Assembly: GCA_014189435.1 (NCBI GenBank) | Contig: CP050293.1 | Span: forward strand, 3,663,001 to 3,727,000 | From: Mesorhizobium loti | Lineage (GTDB): Bacteria > Pseudomonadota > Alphaproteobacteria > Rhizobiales > Rhizobiaceae | Direction of reading: 5' to 3' | DNA length: 64,000 nt | Shown here: one piece after another, positions 54,056 through 63,737 of the stretch | How positions within the stretch are numbered: position 1 is the stretch's first letter | How the letters are laid out: each line of letters opens with the position of its first letter | Translations under genes and position numbers: made by a program | Notes under the pieces: generated by a model | The model's input: the letters and a program-made list of their open reading frames with translations, nothing else | Databases searched by the model: none | Told to the model about the DNA's origin: nothing

Positions 54056-54888
54056 CAGATCAACTGCTTCGGTCTGACATAACGGAACAAAAGCGCCATC
54101 AGCGCACCGACGAACAGCACCAGCACGACGCTGATCGCAGCACCCAGGCCCCAGTCCGGGCTCTGGAATATCCTGAGATAAATCAGCTCGGCGATCATGA
54201 CGCTGCGGCCGCCGCCGAGGATCGCCGGCGTGACGAAGAAGCCGAGCGAGAAGACGAAGACGATCATCGCCGCGCCGATGATTCCGGAGCGCGTCATCGG
54301 CACGAACACCGTCCAGAAGGTGCGCATGCGGCTGGAGCCGAGCCCGCGCGCCGCCAAGAGCACGCGGTCGTCGAGGCTGCGCATGGCCGACGCCAGCGGG
54401 AAGACGGCGAAAGGAATGAGGAAATGCGTCATGCCGACGATGACGCCGAACTCGTTGCGCACCAGCGCCAGCGGTTCGGAGACGAAGCCGATCGCCTGCA
54501 GCCAGGTGTTGATCAGGCCGCGATTGGACAACAGCGCCACCCAGCCGAAGGCACGGGTCAGCACGGAAATCCAGAAGGGAACGAGAATGCAGAACTCGGC
54601 GATCAGGCGCTGTGCCGGGGTTCCACGCACCCAGACGACGGTGATGGCATAGGCAGCGGCCACCGAAACCACGGTGACGACCGCCGCGATGCGCAGCGTG
54701 CGAATGAACACCGATTGCACCAGATCGTCGGTGAGCAGCGCCTCATACTGGCCGAGCCCGGGCGTCGGCAGCGTAAAGCTCCATTTGACGACGCCGAGGA
54801 ACGGCCAGGCATAGGCCAGGACGAGAAACAGGAGCAGCGGCGCCATCAACAGCGCCGCGCCCATCCTGTCGGAGAGATAGGATCTCAT
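54055..54888 (-). CDS. ABC transporter permease, PotB-like
   Basis: A 277-residue permease with about six helices (LLMAPLLLFLVLAYAWPFLG at the start). The EAA loop is AARGLGSSRMRTFWTVFVPM. It pairs with the next gene to form the transmembrane channel. It lies 24 bases after the binding protein gene. Confidence 0.9.
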   Translation of the reverse strand: MRSYLSDRMGAALLMAPLLLFLVLAYAWPFLGVVKWSFTLPTPGLGQYEALLTDDLVQSVFIRTLRIAAVVTVVSVAAAYAITVVWVRGTPAQRLIAEFCILVPFWISVLTRAFGWVALLSNRGLINTWLQAIGFVSEPLALVRNEFGVIVGMTHFLIPFAVFPLASAMRSLDDRVLLAARGLGSSRMRTFWTVFVPMTRSGIIGAAMIVFVFSLGFFVTPAILGGGRSVMIAELIYLRIFQSPDWGLGAAISVVLVLFVGALMALLFRYVRPKQLI

Positions 54889-54912
54889 ATCGACCCGACT
54901 ATCCCGGCTTGG

Positions 54913-56028
54913 TCAGGCCGAGATGATCTTGGTGTATTCGTCGAGCGCCGGCCCGTAATTCTTGGCGTACCAATCCATGTCGAGCGCGATCTGCTTCTTC
55001 ATATTCTCGGGATCGACCGGGTTGATGCGCTTCTTGTCGGCGGGGATCAGCGCGTCGGCGGCCGGGTTGGCGGGACCCTGGCCAAGCTTGTCGAACATGA
55101 CCAGCTGCTTTTGCGGATCCTGGGCGCTGGCGATGAACTTCATCGCCGCATCCTTGCCACCAGGATTGCCCTTGAGCACGGCGAGCGCACCGGGCGAGAT
55201 CAGGCCCTGGTCCCAGATGAACTTGATCTTGCCGCCCGAGTCCTGCTCGATCAGCGAAGCGCGGGTCGACCAGACGATCGCCATCGAGGCCTCGCCATTG
55301 AGCAGCACGCTCTGGCTTTCGGCGCCGCCACCCCAATAGGCAACGACGTTTTCCTTGAAGGCGGCGATCTTGTCATGCGCGCGCTTGAGATCGAGCGGAT
55401 AGAGCGACGCCGGCGCGATGCCGTCGGCCAGCAGGGCTGCTTCCCAGCTCGACACGCCCCATTTGTAGAGCGAGCGCTTGCCGGGGAATTTCTTCACGTC
55501 GAAGAAATCGGCCATGCCGGTCGGTGCGTCCTTGCCGTACTTCTCGGAATCATAGGCGATGACATAGGAGAAGAAATAGGTCGAGGCAGCGTATTCCCAG
55601 CCAAAGCCCTCGCGCATCTTCTTCTTGTCGACGATCGCGTAGTCGATCGGCTCGAGAGCGCCTTGGGCGCCGAGCGTGATGGCCGAAAACGGGTCGACGT
55701 CGACGAGGTCCCAGGTCGGCGCACCACTCTTGAACTGCGCGGCGATGGCGCCTTCGGTCGGACCCGAACCGTCCATCTTGACGGTGATGCCGGTGTCCTT
55801 GGTGAAGGCCTGGCCGTAGGCCGCGTCATAGGCCGTGATGGCGTCACCGCCCCAGTTGACCAGCACCAGCTCCTTGGCCTGCGCAAAGGCACCTGTCGAG
55901 CGCAGCAGCATCGGCGTGCCAGCCAGCACGAGTGCCGCCAGCTGCGTGAATTGCCGGCGCGAAATCTCGCCGCGCCCTGCCCTGGCGGACAGGCTCTCGA
56001 TGGCTTGTTTCTTGGTATCATGTGTCAT
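54913..56028 (-). CDS. ABC transporter substrate-binding protein, PotD-like, Tat signal
   Basis: A 371-residue binding protein of the polyamine/extracellular solute-binding type. The N-terminus carries ISRRQFTQLAALVLAG, a twin-arginine signal, and cleavage is expected after GAFAQA. The mature start is ELVLVNWGGDAITAYDAAYG. Motifs such as DVKKFPGKRSLYKW and NPAADALIPADKK are typical of PotD-like proteins. GGGGAA precedes the ATG. The ligand is unknown; the neighbouring guanidino-modifying enzyme hints at a guanidino or polyamine-like compound. Confidence 0.9.
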   Translation of the reverse strand: MTHDTKKQAIESLSARAGRGEISRRQFTQLAALVLAGTPMLLRSTGAFAQAKELVLVNWGGDAITAYDAAYGQAFTKDTGITVKMDGSGPTEGAIAAQFKSGAPTWDLVDVDPFSAITLGAQGALEPIDYAIVDKKKMREGFGWEYAASTYFFSYVIAYDSEKYGKDAPTGMADFFDVKKFPGKRSLYKWGVSSWEAALLADGIAPASLYPLDLKRAHDKIAAFKENVVAYWGGGAESQSVLLNGEASMAIVWSTRASLIEQDSGGKIKFIWDQGLISPGALAVLKGNPGGKDAAMKFIASAQDPQKQLVMFDKLGQGPANPAADALIPADKKRINPVDPENMKKQIALDMDWYAKNYGPALDEYTKIISA

Positions 56029-56098
56029 GTCAGTTCCCCTTTTTTGTCGTTGATAAATACTGGAAAACGGTGGTGCGCGTGTTTCGCCGCACCGTTCG

Positions 56099-57193
56099 TC
56101 ATTGTCCTCCGTGCGGAAGGAGGAAACCCTTTTCCGCCGGCCAGGTGAGCCAGACGGAGTTGCCCTTGCTGAGAGCGGCGGCCGCCACCTCGTTGGGCAC
56201 CGAGACAGTGACCTTCGCACCTTGCCGTGTCGTCAGGTCGAGCCGCGTCGCAGCACCCAGATAGGTGGAGTTGGTGGCTGTCGCGGCGATGCCGTTCTCG
56301 CCGGCTGTCGCCTCGCCTGATATCGACATGTATTCGGGCCGGATTGCCAGGATCGCATCGCCGCGCACCAGTTCGGCCTTGCAGCGCATGGAGACCGCGC
56401 GGTCTTCGCAGAGGCCGGTCGAGCCATTGTCGGCGGGCTTGACGCCCTTCAGCGGCAGCATGTTGATCTCGCCGAGGAACTCGGCGACGAAGCGGTTGTC
56501 CGGCCGGTCGTAGACTTCGTCGGGCGCTCCGACCTGCAGCAGTTTGCCGTGGTTGAAGATGGCAACGCGCGACGAAAGCGCCAACGCCTCGCTCTGGTCG
56601 TGGGTGACGAAGACGAAGGTGGTGCCGGTCTCCTGGTGCAGCCGCTTCATCTCGGCCTGCATCTGGCCGCGCAGGCCCTTGTCGAGCGCGGAAAACGGCT
56701 CATCGAGCAACAGCACGCCCGGCTCGAACACCAACGCCCGCGCCAGCGCCACGCGCTGCTGCTGACCGCCGGACAGTTGCGCCGGCAGTTTTTTCTCGTG
56801 GCCCTTGAGGCCGACACGCTCGATCATCTCGCCGACCCGGCGCTTGATGTCTGCCGCCGATTTCTTGCGCACCTTGAGCGGGAAGGCGATGTTGGCTTCG
56901 ACGCTCATATGCGGGAACAGTGCGTAGCCCTGGAACACCATGCCGGCGGCGCGTTGCTCGGCCGGCCGGTCGGTGATGTCGACGCCGTCGCTGAACAGCT
57001 TGCCCTCGGTCGGTTGCACGAAGCCGGCAAGGATCATCAGGAAAGTGGTCTTGCCCGAACCGGACGGCCCGAGCAGGGTCAGGAACTCGCCACGGCCGAT
57101 ATCGAGCGACAGATTGTCCAGCGCTCGGAACGAGCCGAAGCTCTTGCCGATCCCGATTGCCTTGATCTCTGCGGCACGGCCGGGTTGCTGCAT
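56099..57193 (-). CDS. ABC transporter ATP-binding protein, PotA-like
   Basis: A 364-residue ATPase with Walker A GPSGSGKTTFLM, Q-loop MVFQGYALFPHM, signature LSGGQQQRVALARAL, Walker B LLLDEPFSALD and the H-loop VTHDQSEAL. The C-terminal TOBE-type region (about residues 285-360) is typical of PotA/MalK-type subunits. It is the first gene of the transporter operon and lies 120 bases after the LysR gene on the same strand. Confidence 0.93.
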   Translation of the reverse strand: MQQPGRAAEIKAIGIGKSFGSFRALDNLSLDIGRGEFLTLLGPSGSGKTTFLMILAGFVQPTEGKLFSDGVDITDRPAEQRAAGMVFQGYALFPHMSVEANIAFPLKVRKKSAADIKRRVGEMIERVGLKGHEKKLPAQLSGGQQQRVALARALVFEPGVLLLDEPFSALDKGLRGQMQAEMKRLHQETGTTFVFVTHDQSEALALSSRVAIFNHGKLLQVGAPDEVYDRPDNRFVAEFLGEINMLPLKGVKPADNGSTGLCEDRAVSMRCKAELVRGDAILAIRPEYMSISGEATAGENGIAATATNSTYLGAATRLDLTTRQGAKVTVSVPNEVAAAALSKGNSVWLTWPAEKGFLLPHGGQ

Positions 57194-57313
57194 ACTGCCC
57201 TTTCCCTAACGCTTGTCGAAATCGTAGGCAGGGTGCCGGCTCACCGCAACCGAATAGTTTTCGCGTGATCGGCAAATTTCATTCATCTATGCCGAGATGA
57301 CGCCGCCCTGCCC

Positions 57314-58210
57314 TCAATACGGCAGAATGCGGTTCTCCTGGAGTTTCGACCTCAGCCAGCCCGCGAACGCTTCCAGCACCGGATGCGAAGCCTTGGCGTG
57401 TTCGGAGACCAGGAAATAGGAGCGCGGCGACTTGATCGCGATGTCGAACGGCCTGACCAGCCGGCCTTCGCTCAGCGCCCGGCGGCTAGTCAACTCGTCG
57501 CCCATGGCGATGCCCTGGCCGGCAATCGCCGCCGAAAAGACGAGGTTCATGTCGGAAAAGAAGATGCCACCCTCGGTGTCGGGGTTTTCCACCTTGGACA
57601 GGGCCAGCCAGCGCGCCCAATCCTCGGTGTCGTCGAGATGCAGCAGATTGGCGCGCAACACGTCCGATGGCCGGGAAAAACCGCCGACCTTGTTCAGCAG
57701 GGTTGGGCTGCAGAGCGGCGTGAACGAGATTTCGCAGAGCGGTTCGACCGCCCGGTTCGGCCAATTGCCGACACCAAACGCAATGAAGGCATCGGCATCG
57801 GCATTGCTGACATCGTCGAGCCGTCGCGGCGTCAGGATGCGCAGCGCGACATCGGGGTACATCTGCCGGAACTCGCCGATATGGGTGCACAGGAACAACG
57901 AGGCGAAGCCGGGCGTGCAGCTGACGGCGAACGAACCGCCGACGCCGGTGCCGGCATCGCGCGTCACCGCATCGCCGAGAACGGTGAGCGCCTTGCGCAC
58001 GTCACTGGCATAGCGCTGGCCGCGCGGCGTCAGCGCCACGCCCTTGCCGATGCGTTCGAGCAGGTCGAAGCCGAGGTCGCGCTCCAGCAGGCGAAGCTGG
58101 TGGCTGACGGCGCTGCGGGTCAGGTGCAACTCGTCGGCGGCGCGCCAGACGCTGCCGTGGCGGGCGAAGCTGTCGAGCGCGCGCAGCGCTTGTGTCGATG
58201 GTATGCGCAA
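57314..58210 (-). CDS. LysR-family regulator (GcvA-like)
   Basis: A 298-residue regulator with the N-terminal helix-turn-helix RIPSTQALRALDSFARHGSV and AADELHLTRSAVSHQLRLLE, and a C-terminal periplasmic-binding-like effector domain (CTPGFASLFLCTHIGEFRQM). The start is probably TTG at 58210, with GAGG five bases upstream; no ATG is available near it. It is divergent from the M20 hydrolase and upstream of the ABC operon, so it could control both. Confidence 0.88.
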   Translation of the reverse strand: MRIPSTQALRALDSFARHGSVWRAADELHLTRSAVSHQLRLLERDLGFDLLERIGKGVALTPRGQRYASDVRKALTVLGDAVTRDAGTGVGGSFAVSCTPGFASLFLCTHIGEFRQMYPDVALRILTPRRLDDVSNADADAFIAFGVGNWPNRAVEPLCEISFTPLCSPTLLNKVGGFSRPSDVLRANLLHLDDTEDWARWLALSKVENPDTEGGIFFSDMNLVFSAAIAGQGIAMGDELTSRRALSEGRLVRPFDIAIKSPRSYFLVSEHAKASHPVLEAFAGWLRSKLQENRILPY

Positions 58211-58294
58211 GGGGCCTCAGGTGAACCGAATTTGCATGAGCCGGGAAAACATATCACTTTTTAGCGAACCGCTTCACTGCTTTCTTCTCATGCC

Positions 58295-59917
58295 ATGGAG
58301 AACCCGGTGGCCACCTCGGCGCAAGCAACCGCCCTTGCCTGTCTCGACGGCATCCAGCCGTTGCTGTCCGCGTGGACACGCACCATCTTCGATTTCGGCG
58401 AGACAGCGTGGCGCGAGTATCAATCCGCCGCCTGGTATGTGGAGCGGTTGAAGCGCGAAGGTTTCTCCGTCGAAGAAGGTTCCGGCGGCATGCCGACCGC
58501 CTTCTGTGCGCATTGGACCAACGGTCCCGGCCCGACCATTGGCATGTACGCCGAATACGACGCGGTGCCGGGCAATTGCCAGGATGCCGCGACCGTCGAG
58601 CGTCCGCGCCCAGGCCTCTCCGAACATGCCGGTGGTCACACCGATCCGCATTCCGGGCTGGGCATCTCAAGCCTTGGCGGGCTGCTGGCCACCAAGGCGG
58701 CGATGCAGCGCCACGGCATACCGGGCACGCTGCGCTTCACCGGCGAGCCGGCGGAAAAAGTGCGCGGGTCAAAGCCCATCCATGCCGCCAAGGGCTATTA
58801 TGACGGCCTTGCCGGCATGATCTCCTTCCATCCCTTCTACATGCTGCCACTCTGCAACACGGCGCGCTGGGACACGCATTGCGGTGCGGCCTATGCGATG
58901 ATCTACCGTTTTGTGTGCGACGAACCCGAAAATTGGGTTCGCGCAAGCGACGGCGCACCGATCCCGCAGGCGCATTCGGCGGTCAGGGCGCCCGGCGCCA
59001 ATGACGCACTGATGATGATGTACATGGCGTCCAAGGCGCTGCGCGATTCCATGCTGCCGCATCAGGGCGGCTGGTCGATCAGCGAAGCGATCCTGACCGC
59101 CGGTCAGGCGACCGCCGACAACCTGCCGGCGGGGCTGGCCGAGATCCAGTACATGATCCGCGCGCCGACGCTGGCGATGGCCGAGCAGGCGACGACTATG
59201 CTTGACCGCAATGCGCAGGCAGCAGCAGCGATGAGCGGTTGCCGCTATGAGAGGCATTGGGTGTCGAAGTCACGACCGGGGCTCGCCAACCACGCCATGG
59301 CCGAGATCGCCTATGGCGCGCTGTCGAGCGTCGGGCCGCCACGCTGGGACGAGGATGCCAAGGCAGTGGCGCGCGAAATACAGGTCAATGCCGGGCGCAT
59401 GGCGAGCAACGAGCCGTTCATCGAAGAGCTGGAGCGCCTGATCGAGCCTCAGGCGGCGGAAGCGATCCTGCGCCGCGACCTGCCGCCCTCCCAGGTCAAT
59501 TCGACCTCCGACGATTACACCGACATGAGCTGGCATGCGCCGACGGCGCGCTTCTATGTCGCCCGCCCGGCGCTGCGATCGGAGACCGGCTATCCCTATC
59601 CGGCCTGGGTGATGAACGCGCTGGGCGGCATTCCCGCCACCATCGACCCGATGGTCATCTGCGCCGCGAAGACCATCGCGCTGGCGGCCCTTCGCCTGCT
59701 GGAAGACAAAGCCGCCCGCGACGCGGCGATGGACGAGTTCGTCACCTGCACCGGCGGCGGCATCGGCGGTTCGAACTGGATCGCGCCGCTCTGCGACTAC
59801 GAACCGCCGATTGGATTCCGCTGGCCTGAATATGTCACCACCCCGCGCGGACGCGATTGGTGGATACCGAGCAATCAGACACCCACTTCACGAGGAGCAC
59901 CCCATGACCGTTCATGA
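58295..59917 (+). CDS. M20-family amidohydrolase (AbgB-like)
   Basis: A 540-residue metallohydrolase. Likely metal ligands are in MYAEYDAVPG, GGHTDPHSGLG and GEPAEKVRG, in the order of M20 peptidases. Compared with AbgB-type enzymes, which have AEYDALPGIGHACGHN, it has about 15 extra residues between the aspartate and the histidine. The long C-terminal part ends in GGGIGGSNWIAPL. It probably hydrolyses an amide bond of an imported compound. It overlaps the next gene by 14 bases. ATG 58295 lacks a clear ribosome-binding site. Confidence 0.82.
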   Translation: MENPVATSAQATALACLDGIQPLLSAWTRTIFDFGETAWREYQSAAWYVERLKREGFSVEEGSGGMPTAFCAHWTNGPGPTIGMYAEYDAVPGNCQDAATVERPRPGLSEHAGGHTDPHSGLGISSLGGLLATKAAMQRHGIPGTLRFTGEPAEKVRGSKPIHAAKGYYDGLAGMISFHPFYMLPLCNTARWDTHCGAAYAMIYRFVCDEPENWVRASDGAPIPQAHSAVRAPGANDALMMMYMASKALRDSMLPHQGGWSISEAILTAGQATADNLPAGLAEIQYMIRAPTLAMAEQATTMLDRNAQAAAAMSGCRYERHWVSKSRPGLANHAMAEIAYGALSSVGPPRWDEDAKAVAREIQVNAGRMASNEPFIEELERLIEPQAAEAILRRDLPPSQVNSTSDDYTDMSWHAPTARFYVARPALRSETGYPYPAWVMNALGGIPATIDPMVICAAKTIALAALRLLEDKAARDAAMDEFVTCTGGGIGGSNWIAPLCDYEPPIGFRWPEYVTTPRGRDWWIPSNQTPTSRGAPHDRS

Positions 59918-60836
59918 CCGCATTGTCGCCGAGCCGTTCTCGTTGCAGCGCCGCAACCCGGCCGGCGGCACCAAGCCGCTGACCGTCTGGGGCTTCGCCA
60001 ACGAGACCGACGTGCTGACCGACGTGCTGCTCGGCTCGCCCAATTTCCTGCGTCATCTGTCGACCAGTTCGCTGTCGCGAAAGCATCTGCGCGAAGCGCC
60101 CTGCAACGTCCAGATCGCGCAGGCGCAGCACAAGGACCTGGTCGCCGCCTACGAGCATTTCGGCGTCAACATCCACTGGCACGAGCCGACGCCGGAACTG
60201 CCGATGCAGGTCTATTCCCGTGATTCCAGCGTCATGACGCCTTATGGCGCCGTCATCACCGCCATGGCCAACTGGTGGCGGCGCGGCGAGAACTATGCCG
60301 CGATCCGCACCTACGAAAAACTCGGCATCCCGATCTACGACATGGTCACGGCGGGTACGTTCGAGGGCGGCGACTTCAACGTCATCGAGGATGGCGTCGT
60401 GCTGATAGGCTGCGGCGGCGCCCGCACACAGGAGGAAGGTGCGCGCCAGGTGCAGGCCTGGTTCGACAAGGAAGGCTGGGAAACCCGCATCGCCTTCATC
60501 GACGAATACTATGTCCATATCGACCTGATGGTGGTGCCGATCGCCGAAAAGCTGACCGCCGTCTGCCTCGCCTGCACCGAACCCGGCATCGTCGATTGGC
60601 TGAAAGGCAAGGGTCACGAGATCATCGACGTGCCGTTCCAGGATACGATGGCGCTCGGCTGCAACTTCATGTCGCTGGGCAAGGACCGGGTGATCGCGCC
60701 GACCTCCAGCCAAGCGCTGATCGGCCAGCTCAAGGCGCGCGGTTTCGAGGTCGCGGCCGTCGACATGAGCGAGATTTCGAAGACCGGCGGCGGCATCCAC
60801 TGCATGGCGCAGGCGCTGAAGCGCGAACCGGCCTGA
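59904..60836 (+). CDS. Guanidino-modifying enzyme of the arginine deiminase/DDAH/amidinotransferase superfamily
   Basis: A 310-residue protein with the pentein-fold catalytic pattern: MQVYSRDSSVMTPYGAVI (acidic residue), TAGTFEGGDFNVIEDG, YYVHIDLMVVPIAEK (histidine) and the C-terminal cysteine C300 in KTGGGIHCMAQAL. Such enzymes hydrolyse or transfer from guanidino groups (arginine, methylated arginines, agmatine). CGAGGAG precedes the ATG, which lies inside the end of the M20 gene, so the two act together. The exact substrate cannot be read from sequence. Confidence 0.85.
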   Translation: MTVHDRIVAEPFSLQRRNPAGGTKPLTVWGFANETDVLTDVLLGSPNFLRHLSTSSLSRKHLREAPCNVQIAQAQHKDLVAAYEHFGVNIHWHEPTPELPMQVYSRDSSVMTPYGAVITAMANWWRRGENYAAIRTYEKLGIPIYDMVTAGTFEGGDFNVIEDGVVLIGCGGARTQEEGARQVQAWFDKEGWETRIAFIDEYYVHIDLMVVPIAEKLTAVCLACTEPGIVDWLKGKGHEIIDVPFQDTMALGCNFMSLGKDRVIAPTSSQALIGQLKARGFEVAAVDMSEISKTGGGIHCMAQALKREPA

Positions 60837-61203
60837 GGACGATCAAAGCCCGACTGGTTGCCCTGGCCGCGTCGACTGAGACGGCGAACGCGCCGCCGTG
60901 GCGCGGCGCAGGCGACGCTTGCCGTCTGGTTTGTGAAATCCGGTCGCTCTCAACGCGAAATCCCTGCCAACAAGGTGATTGCCAGCAATCCTGTTTCGAT
61001 TTTTGCGACCTCGACTGCAAATCGCCGTCCGATTTGGCCTGGCGTGGAACGCACCTGCTTCGCCTTGGCCAGCCGGCATCCGCACCCAATGGAAAGTAGA
61101 AACGGCTCCATTGCGATCGGCATTGCCAGGATTCAGTTATCCACAGATATATTTTATCGCGTGAGCGATTTGATACTGCCAACGACACTCATTCCGTGCA
61201 CTC
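60837..61203. other. Gene-free 367 bases before the lipoprotein cassette
   Basis: No coding frame is convincing. A weak promoter-like pair is seen just before the next operon: TTGCCA at 61123-61128 and TATATT at 61148-61153 with a long 19-base spacer. Confidence 0.4.
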
Positions 61204-62286
61204 ATGAACTTCTTTGGGCGGGATGGTTTCTTGGATCGATTTCGAGCTCAGCTCGCTGTGCTTGCAGCGGCATGGATAGGTTTTGCCTCTTCGCACGCTG
61301 CGGCGGCAACGTGCGAGGATGTCGACCCGAAACGGCCACAGGAACTGGTCGACTTCTGTGCCGCAGCCAAGGTCGTCGCCGGTTATATTACTGATTATAC
61401 TGCAAAGAACTCCGGCAAGGACTTGCCGCCGGAGGTGCTTGAGAGGCTGGGCGCTATTGAGACGGCCTATTTCAAATTTGGCAAAGACAGCAACCCCAAG
61501 AGCTTGCTCCTCGATGTGGTACCGAGGCTCCTTGCCATCGTCGCCGCAGCTGAAGCACCTACGCTGAATGACGACAAGGTGCGCACCGCCCTCCGTGGCC
61601 TTGACGATCAGATCGACACCAAGCTGTATCAAGTCGACAAGCCGGAGGCGACACGTGCGCTTGCTGCCGCACAGAAGATTGCCAGCGAGTCCGTCGCGCC
61701 CAACCTTTTCGCCGATACAACCATCGCCGCCGCAACAAAGGCGCTGATTGTAAGCTTCATCAAAGTCTTACCGGTAGACGAGACGTTTGTCGGAGGCGTC
61801 AAAAGTGATGCTACCGCGTTGGCGACCAAGGTTGCGCTCGGAGCACCACAGCTGATCAAGGGCGCCCTGCCCAGCGCACCTACCGCTGTGGGCGAACTCA
61901 GGGCTTTGCGCAAGGAGATCGACAAAGTGACGGGAGCGCTGCAGCCGCGCATCCACGTGTACTATGCCTATTTTGGCGACGTAAAAGAGGTCAATGGCAA
62001 CCGCATGTGTGATGCGACGTCAGCGATGCGCCAACTGTGTGAAGGTAATCTGTCTTGCGTACTGCCGGACAATTTCGCGACCCAGTTGTGCGGCTACAAT
62101 CCGGCTCCCTTCATCGAGGATCGGGACCGCGGCGCCAGCATCTCCTACGATTGCCAGATTGGCGACGAGGATTTGTGGAGCCGCAACATCAAGGCGCCGC
62201 CTTCAAAGCTGATGTCAGACAGAGTGCCGAAACCGGTGGTATTGCAAAGCGTCAAGATGGGGATCGCATGCGGTCGCGCCCCTTAA
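61204..62286 (+). CDS. Exported protein of the lipoprotein cassette, unknown family
   Basis: A 360-residue protein with a signal peptide (LAVLAAAWIGFASSHAAAA before TCEDVD). The mature part is largely helical (residues about 40-240) and ends in a cysteine-rich domain with CDATSAMRQLC, CVLPDNFATQLC and SYDCQIG, which suggests disulphides in the periplasm. I recognise no family. There is no clear ribosome-binding site. It overlaps the next gene by 19 bases, so the two are cotranscribed and probably act together. Confidence 0.75.
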   Translation: MNFFGRDGFLDRFRAQLAVLAAAWIGFASSHAAAATCEDVDPKRPQELVDFCAAAKVVAGYITDYTAKNSGKDLPPEVLERLGAIETAYFKFGKDSNPKSLLLDVVPRLLAIVAAAEAPTLNDDKVRTALRGLDDQIDTKLYQVDKPEATRALAAAQKIASESVAPNLFADTTIAAATKALIVSFIKVLPVDETFVGGVKSDATALATKVALGAPQLIKGALPSAPTAVGELRALRKEIDKVTGALQPRIHVYYAYFGDVKEVNGNRMCDATSAMRQLCEGNLSCVLPDNFATQLCGYNPAPFIEDRDRGASISYDCQIGDEDLWSRNIKAPPSKLMSDRVPKPVVLQSVKMGIACGRAP

Positions 62287-63737
62287 ATCTGGCCGGAGGG
62301 CGCGAATATCGCGGCTGGGCGGCGCTGGTCGCGATGATGGTCGCGACGTTGATCTCAGCCTGCAGCATAGTGGACACCTCGCCCGTCTTCGAACCGACCG
62401 GCTACTATCCCGTGCCCGACCGCAATTGCGAGAGTTCGCTGGGAAGCTACGTGCTGCCGAAGACCAAGCTGGTGTTCACGGTGATGCAGAACACCACCAG
62501 CAAGATCAGCGTGCTCAAGGATGTCACGACGCTGCGCGTCGCCGACAATCCGCAGCGCTACACATTCTGCCTCGATTTCCTCGAGAACTGGTTCGCCGAC
62601 GACAAAGTCCAGGTGCGTCGCACCAAGGCTACGGAAACACTCGACGGAGCCACCAAACGCACGTCGGGCGGCTTCCTCGATCTGGTCGCCACCCACTCGG
62701 TCGACATGACGGGCGTGGTGCTGACCAAGATCATACGAGCGATCTTCATCTATCTCTCAGGTGACCAGGGTTTCATCTCGGGCCGCAGCGCCGCTGACCT
62801 CGCGAACAACGAATGGCAGCCCGTTCTGGTGCCGACGCTCGATCCGTTCGACGCCGAATCGATGGCGCAGTGGAACAAGTCGCTAAGGCGTTACGGCTTC
62901 TGCATCGCGCTCGCCGATTTCAGCTACGACATCGACGCCATCGGCTACGAAAGCTATTGCAGCGATCCCGTCGGCATCGAAAAGGCGCATCCCTCGCCCA
63001 GGGCGCCGGAGATCGCGGCGATCCGCAATGCGCCGATCAAGGCCGTTACCGGCATCTATTACCGGCCGCGCATCGCCTATCCCCTCACCATCTTCGTCAA
63101 TTCGGATCCGCTCGGCCGCGGCGAATGGCGGCCGGGCAAGACCGTCTATGTCGAGATGGAGAACATCTCGCCGGTGCTCGGCCTGCGCCTCAACCGCGCG
63201 ATGTTCGCGGTCAAGAAGACCGCCATCATCTTCGAGGAAGGCCGCCTGCGCAATGTCTGCCTGGTCAAGGGCAGCGAGGTCGCGGGCGCGATCAGGCCGG
63301 TGATCGAACTCGCCACCAGCCTGGTGCAACTGCCGTCGGCGACGATTACCGCCGAGATCACCAGACTTACGAAGAGCCAGGCCGTCTACGAAGCGGAGAC
63401 CAAGGTCATCGCCATGCAGAACAAGCTGATCGAACTGAGGCAGGCGCAGCTCGAGCGCAACGCCGACGCGATCGCCAAGCTTGCACAAAGCAATGTTTTT
63501 AATGGCGCTGCCACTGATGGCGGCCTTGTCTACAGCGGCAAACGCATCGGCGACGCGACCCCCAGCCTCACCTTTGACGAACCATCCACGTCGGTCACCA
63601 CCACGGAAATCGACGGCATCTGCAAAAAGCTCACCGACGGCGGCACCGAGACGGCTGCCGACGACACCACGTTCACCCAGTATTTCGACAGCAGCTTCAC
63701 TGGCCTGGGTGAAACCAAGAAGCCGGGAACACCGTGA
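62268..63737 (+). CDS. Large lipoprotein of the cassette, unknown family
   Basis: A 489-residue lipoprotein. The signal AALVAMMVATLISAC has a lipobox LISAC, with lipidation expected at about residue 32. The first mature domain (YYPVPDRNCESSLGSYVLPK, then DNPQRYTFCLDFL) recurs in the next gene. A coiled-coil-like stretch rich in Q, E and K (residues about 370-405, ending LIELRQAQLERNADAIAKL) lies near the C-terminus. No family is recognised. It overlaps the upstream gene by 19 bases and the downstream gene by one base. Confidence 0.78.
   Translation: MRSRPLNLAGGREYRGWAALVAMMVATLISACSIVDTSPVFEPTGYYPVPDRNCESSLGSYVLPKTKLVFTVMQNTTSKISVLKDVTTLRVADNPQRYTFCLDFLENWFADDKVQVRRTKATETLDGATKRTSGGFLDLVATHSVDMTGVVLTKIIRAIFIYLSGDQGFISGRSAADLANNEWQPVLVPTLDPFDAESMAQWNKSLRRYGFCIALADFSYDIDAIGYESYCSDPVGIEKAHPSPRAPEIAAIRNAPIKAVTGIYYRPRIAYPLTIFVNSDPLGRGEWRPGKTVYVEMENISPVLGLRLNRAMFAVKKTAIIFEEGRLRNVCLVKGSEVAGAIRPVIELATSLVQLPSATITAEITRLTKSQAVYEAETKVIAMQNKLIELRQAQLERNADAIAKLAQSNVFNGAATDGGLVYSGKRIGDATPSLTFDEPSTSVTTTEIDGICKKLTDGGTETAADDTTFTQYFDSSFTGLGETKKPGTP

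Noticed and set aside
54424..56148. A 574-residue plus-strand frame
   Set aside because: Antisense to the permease and binding-protein genes of the ABC operon.
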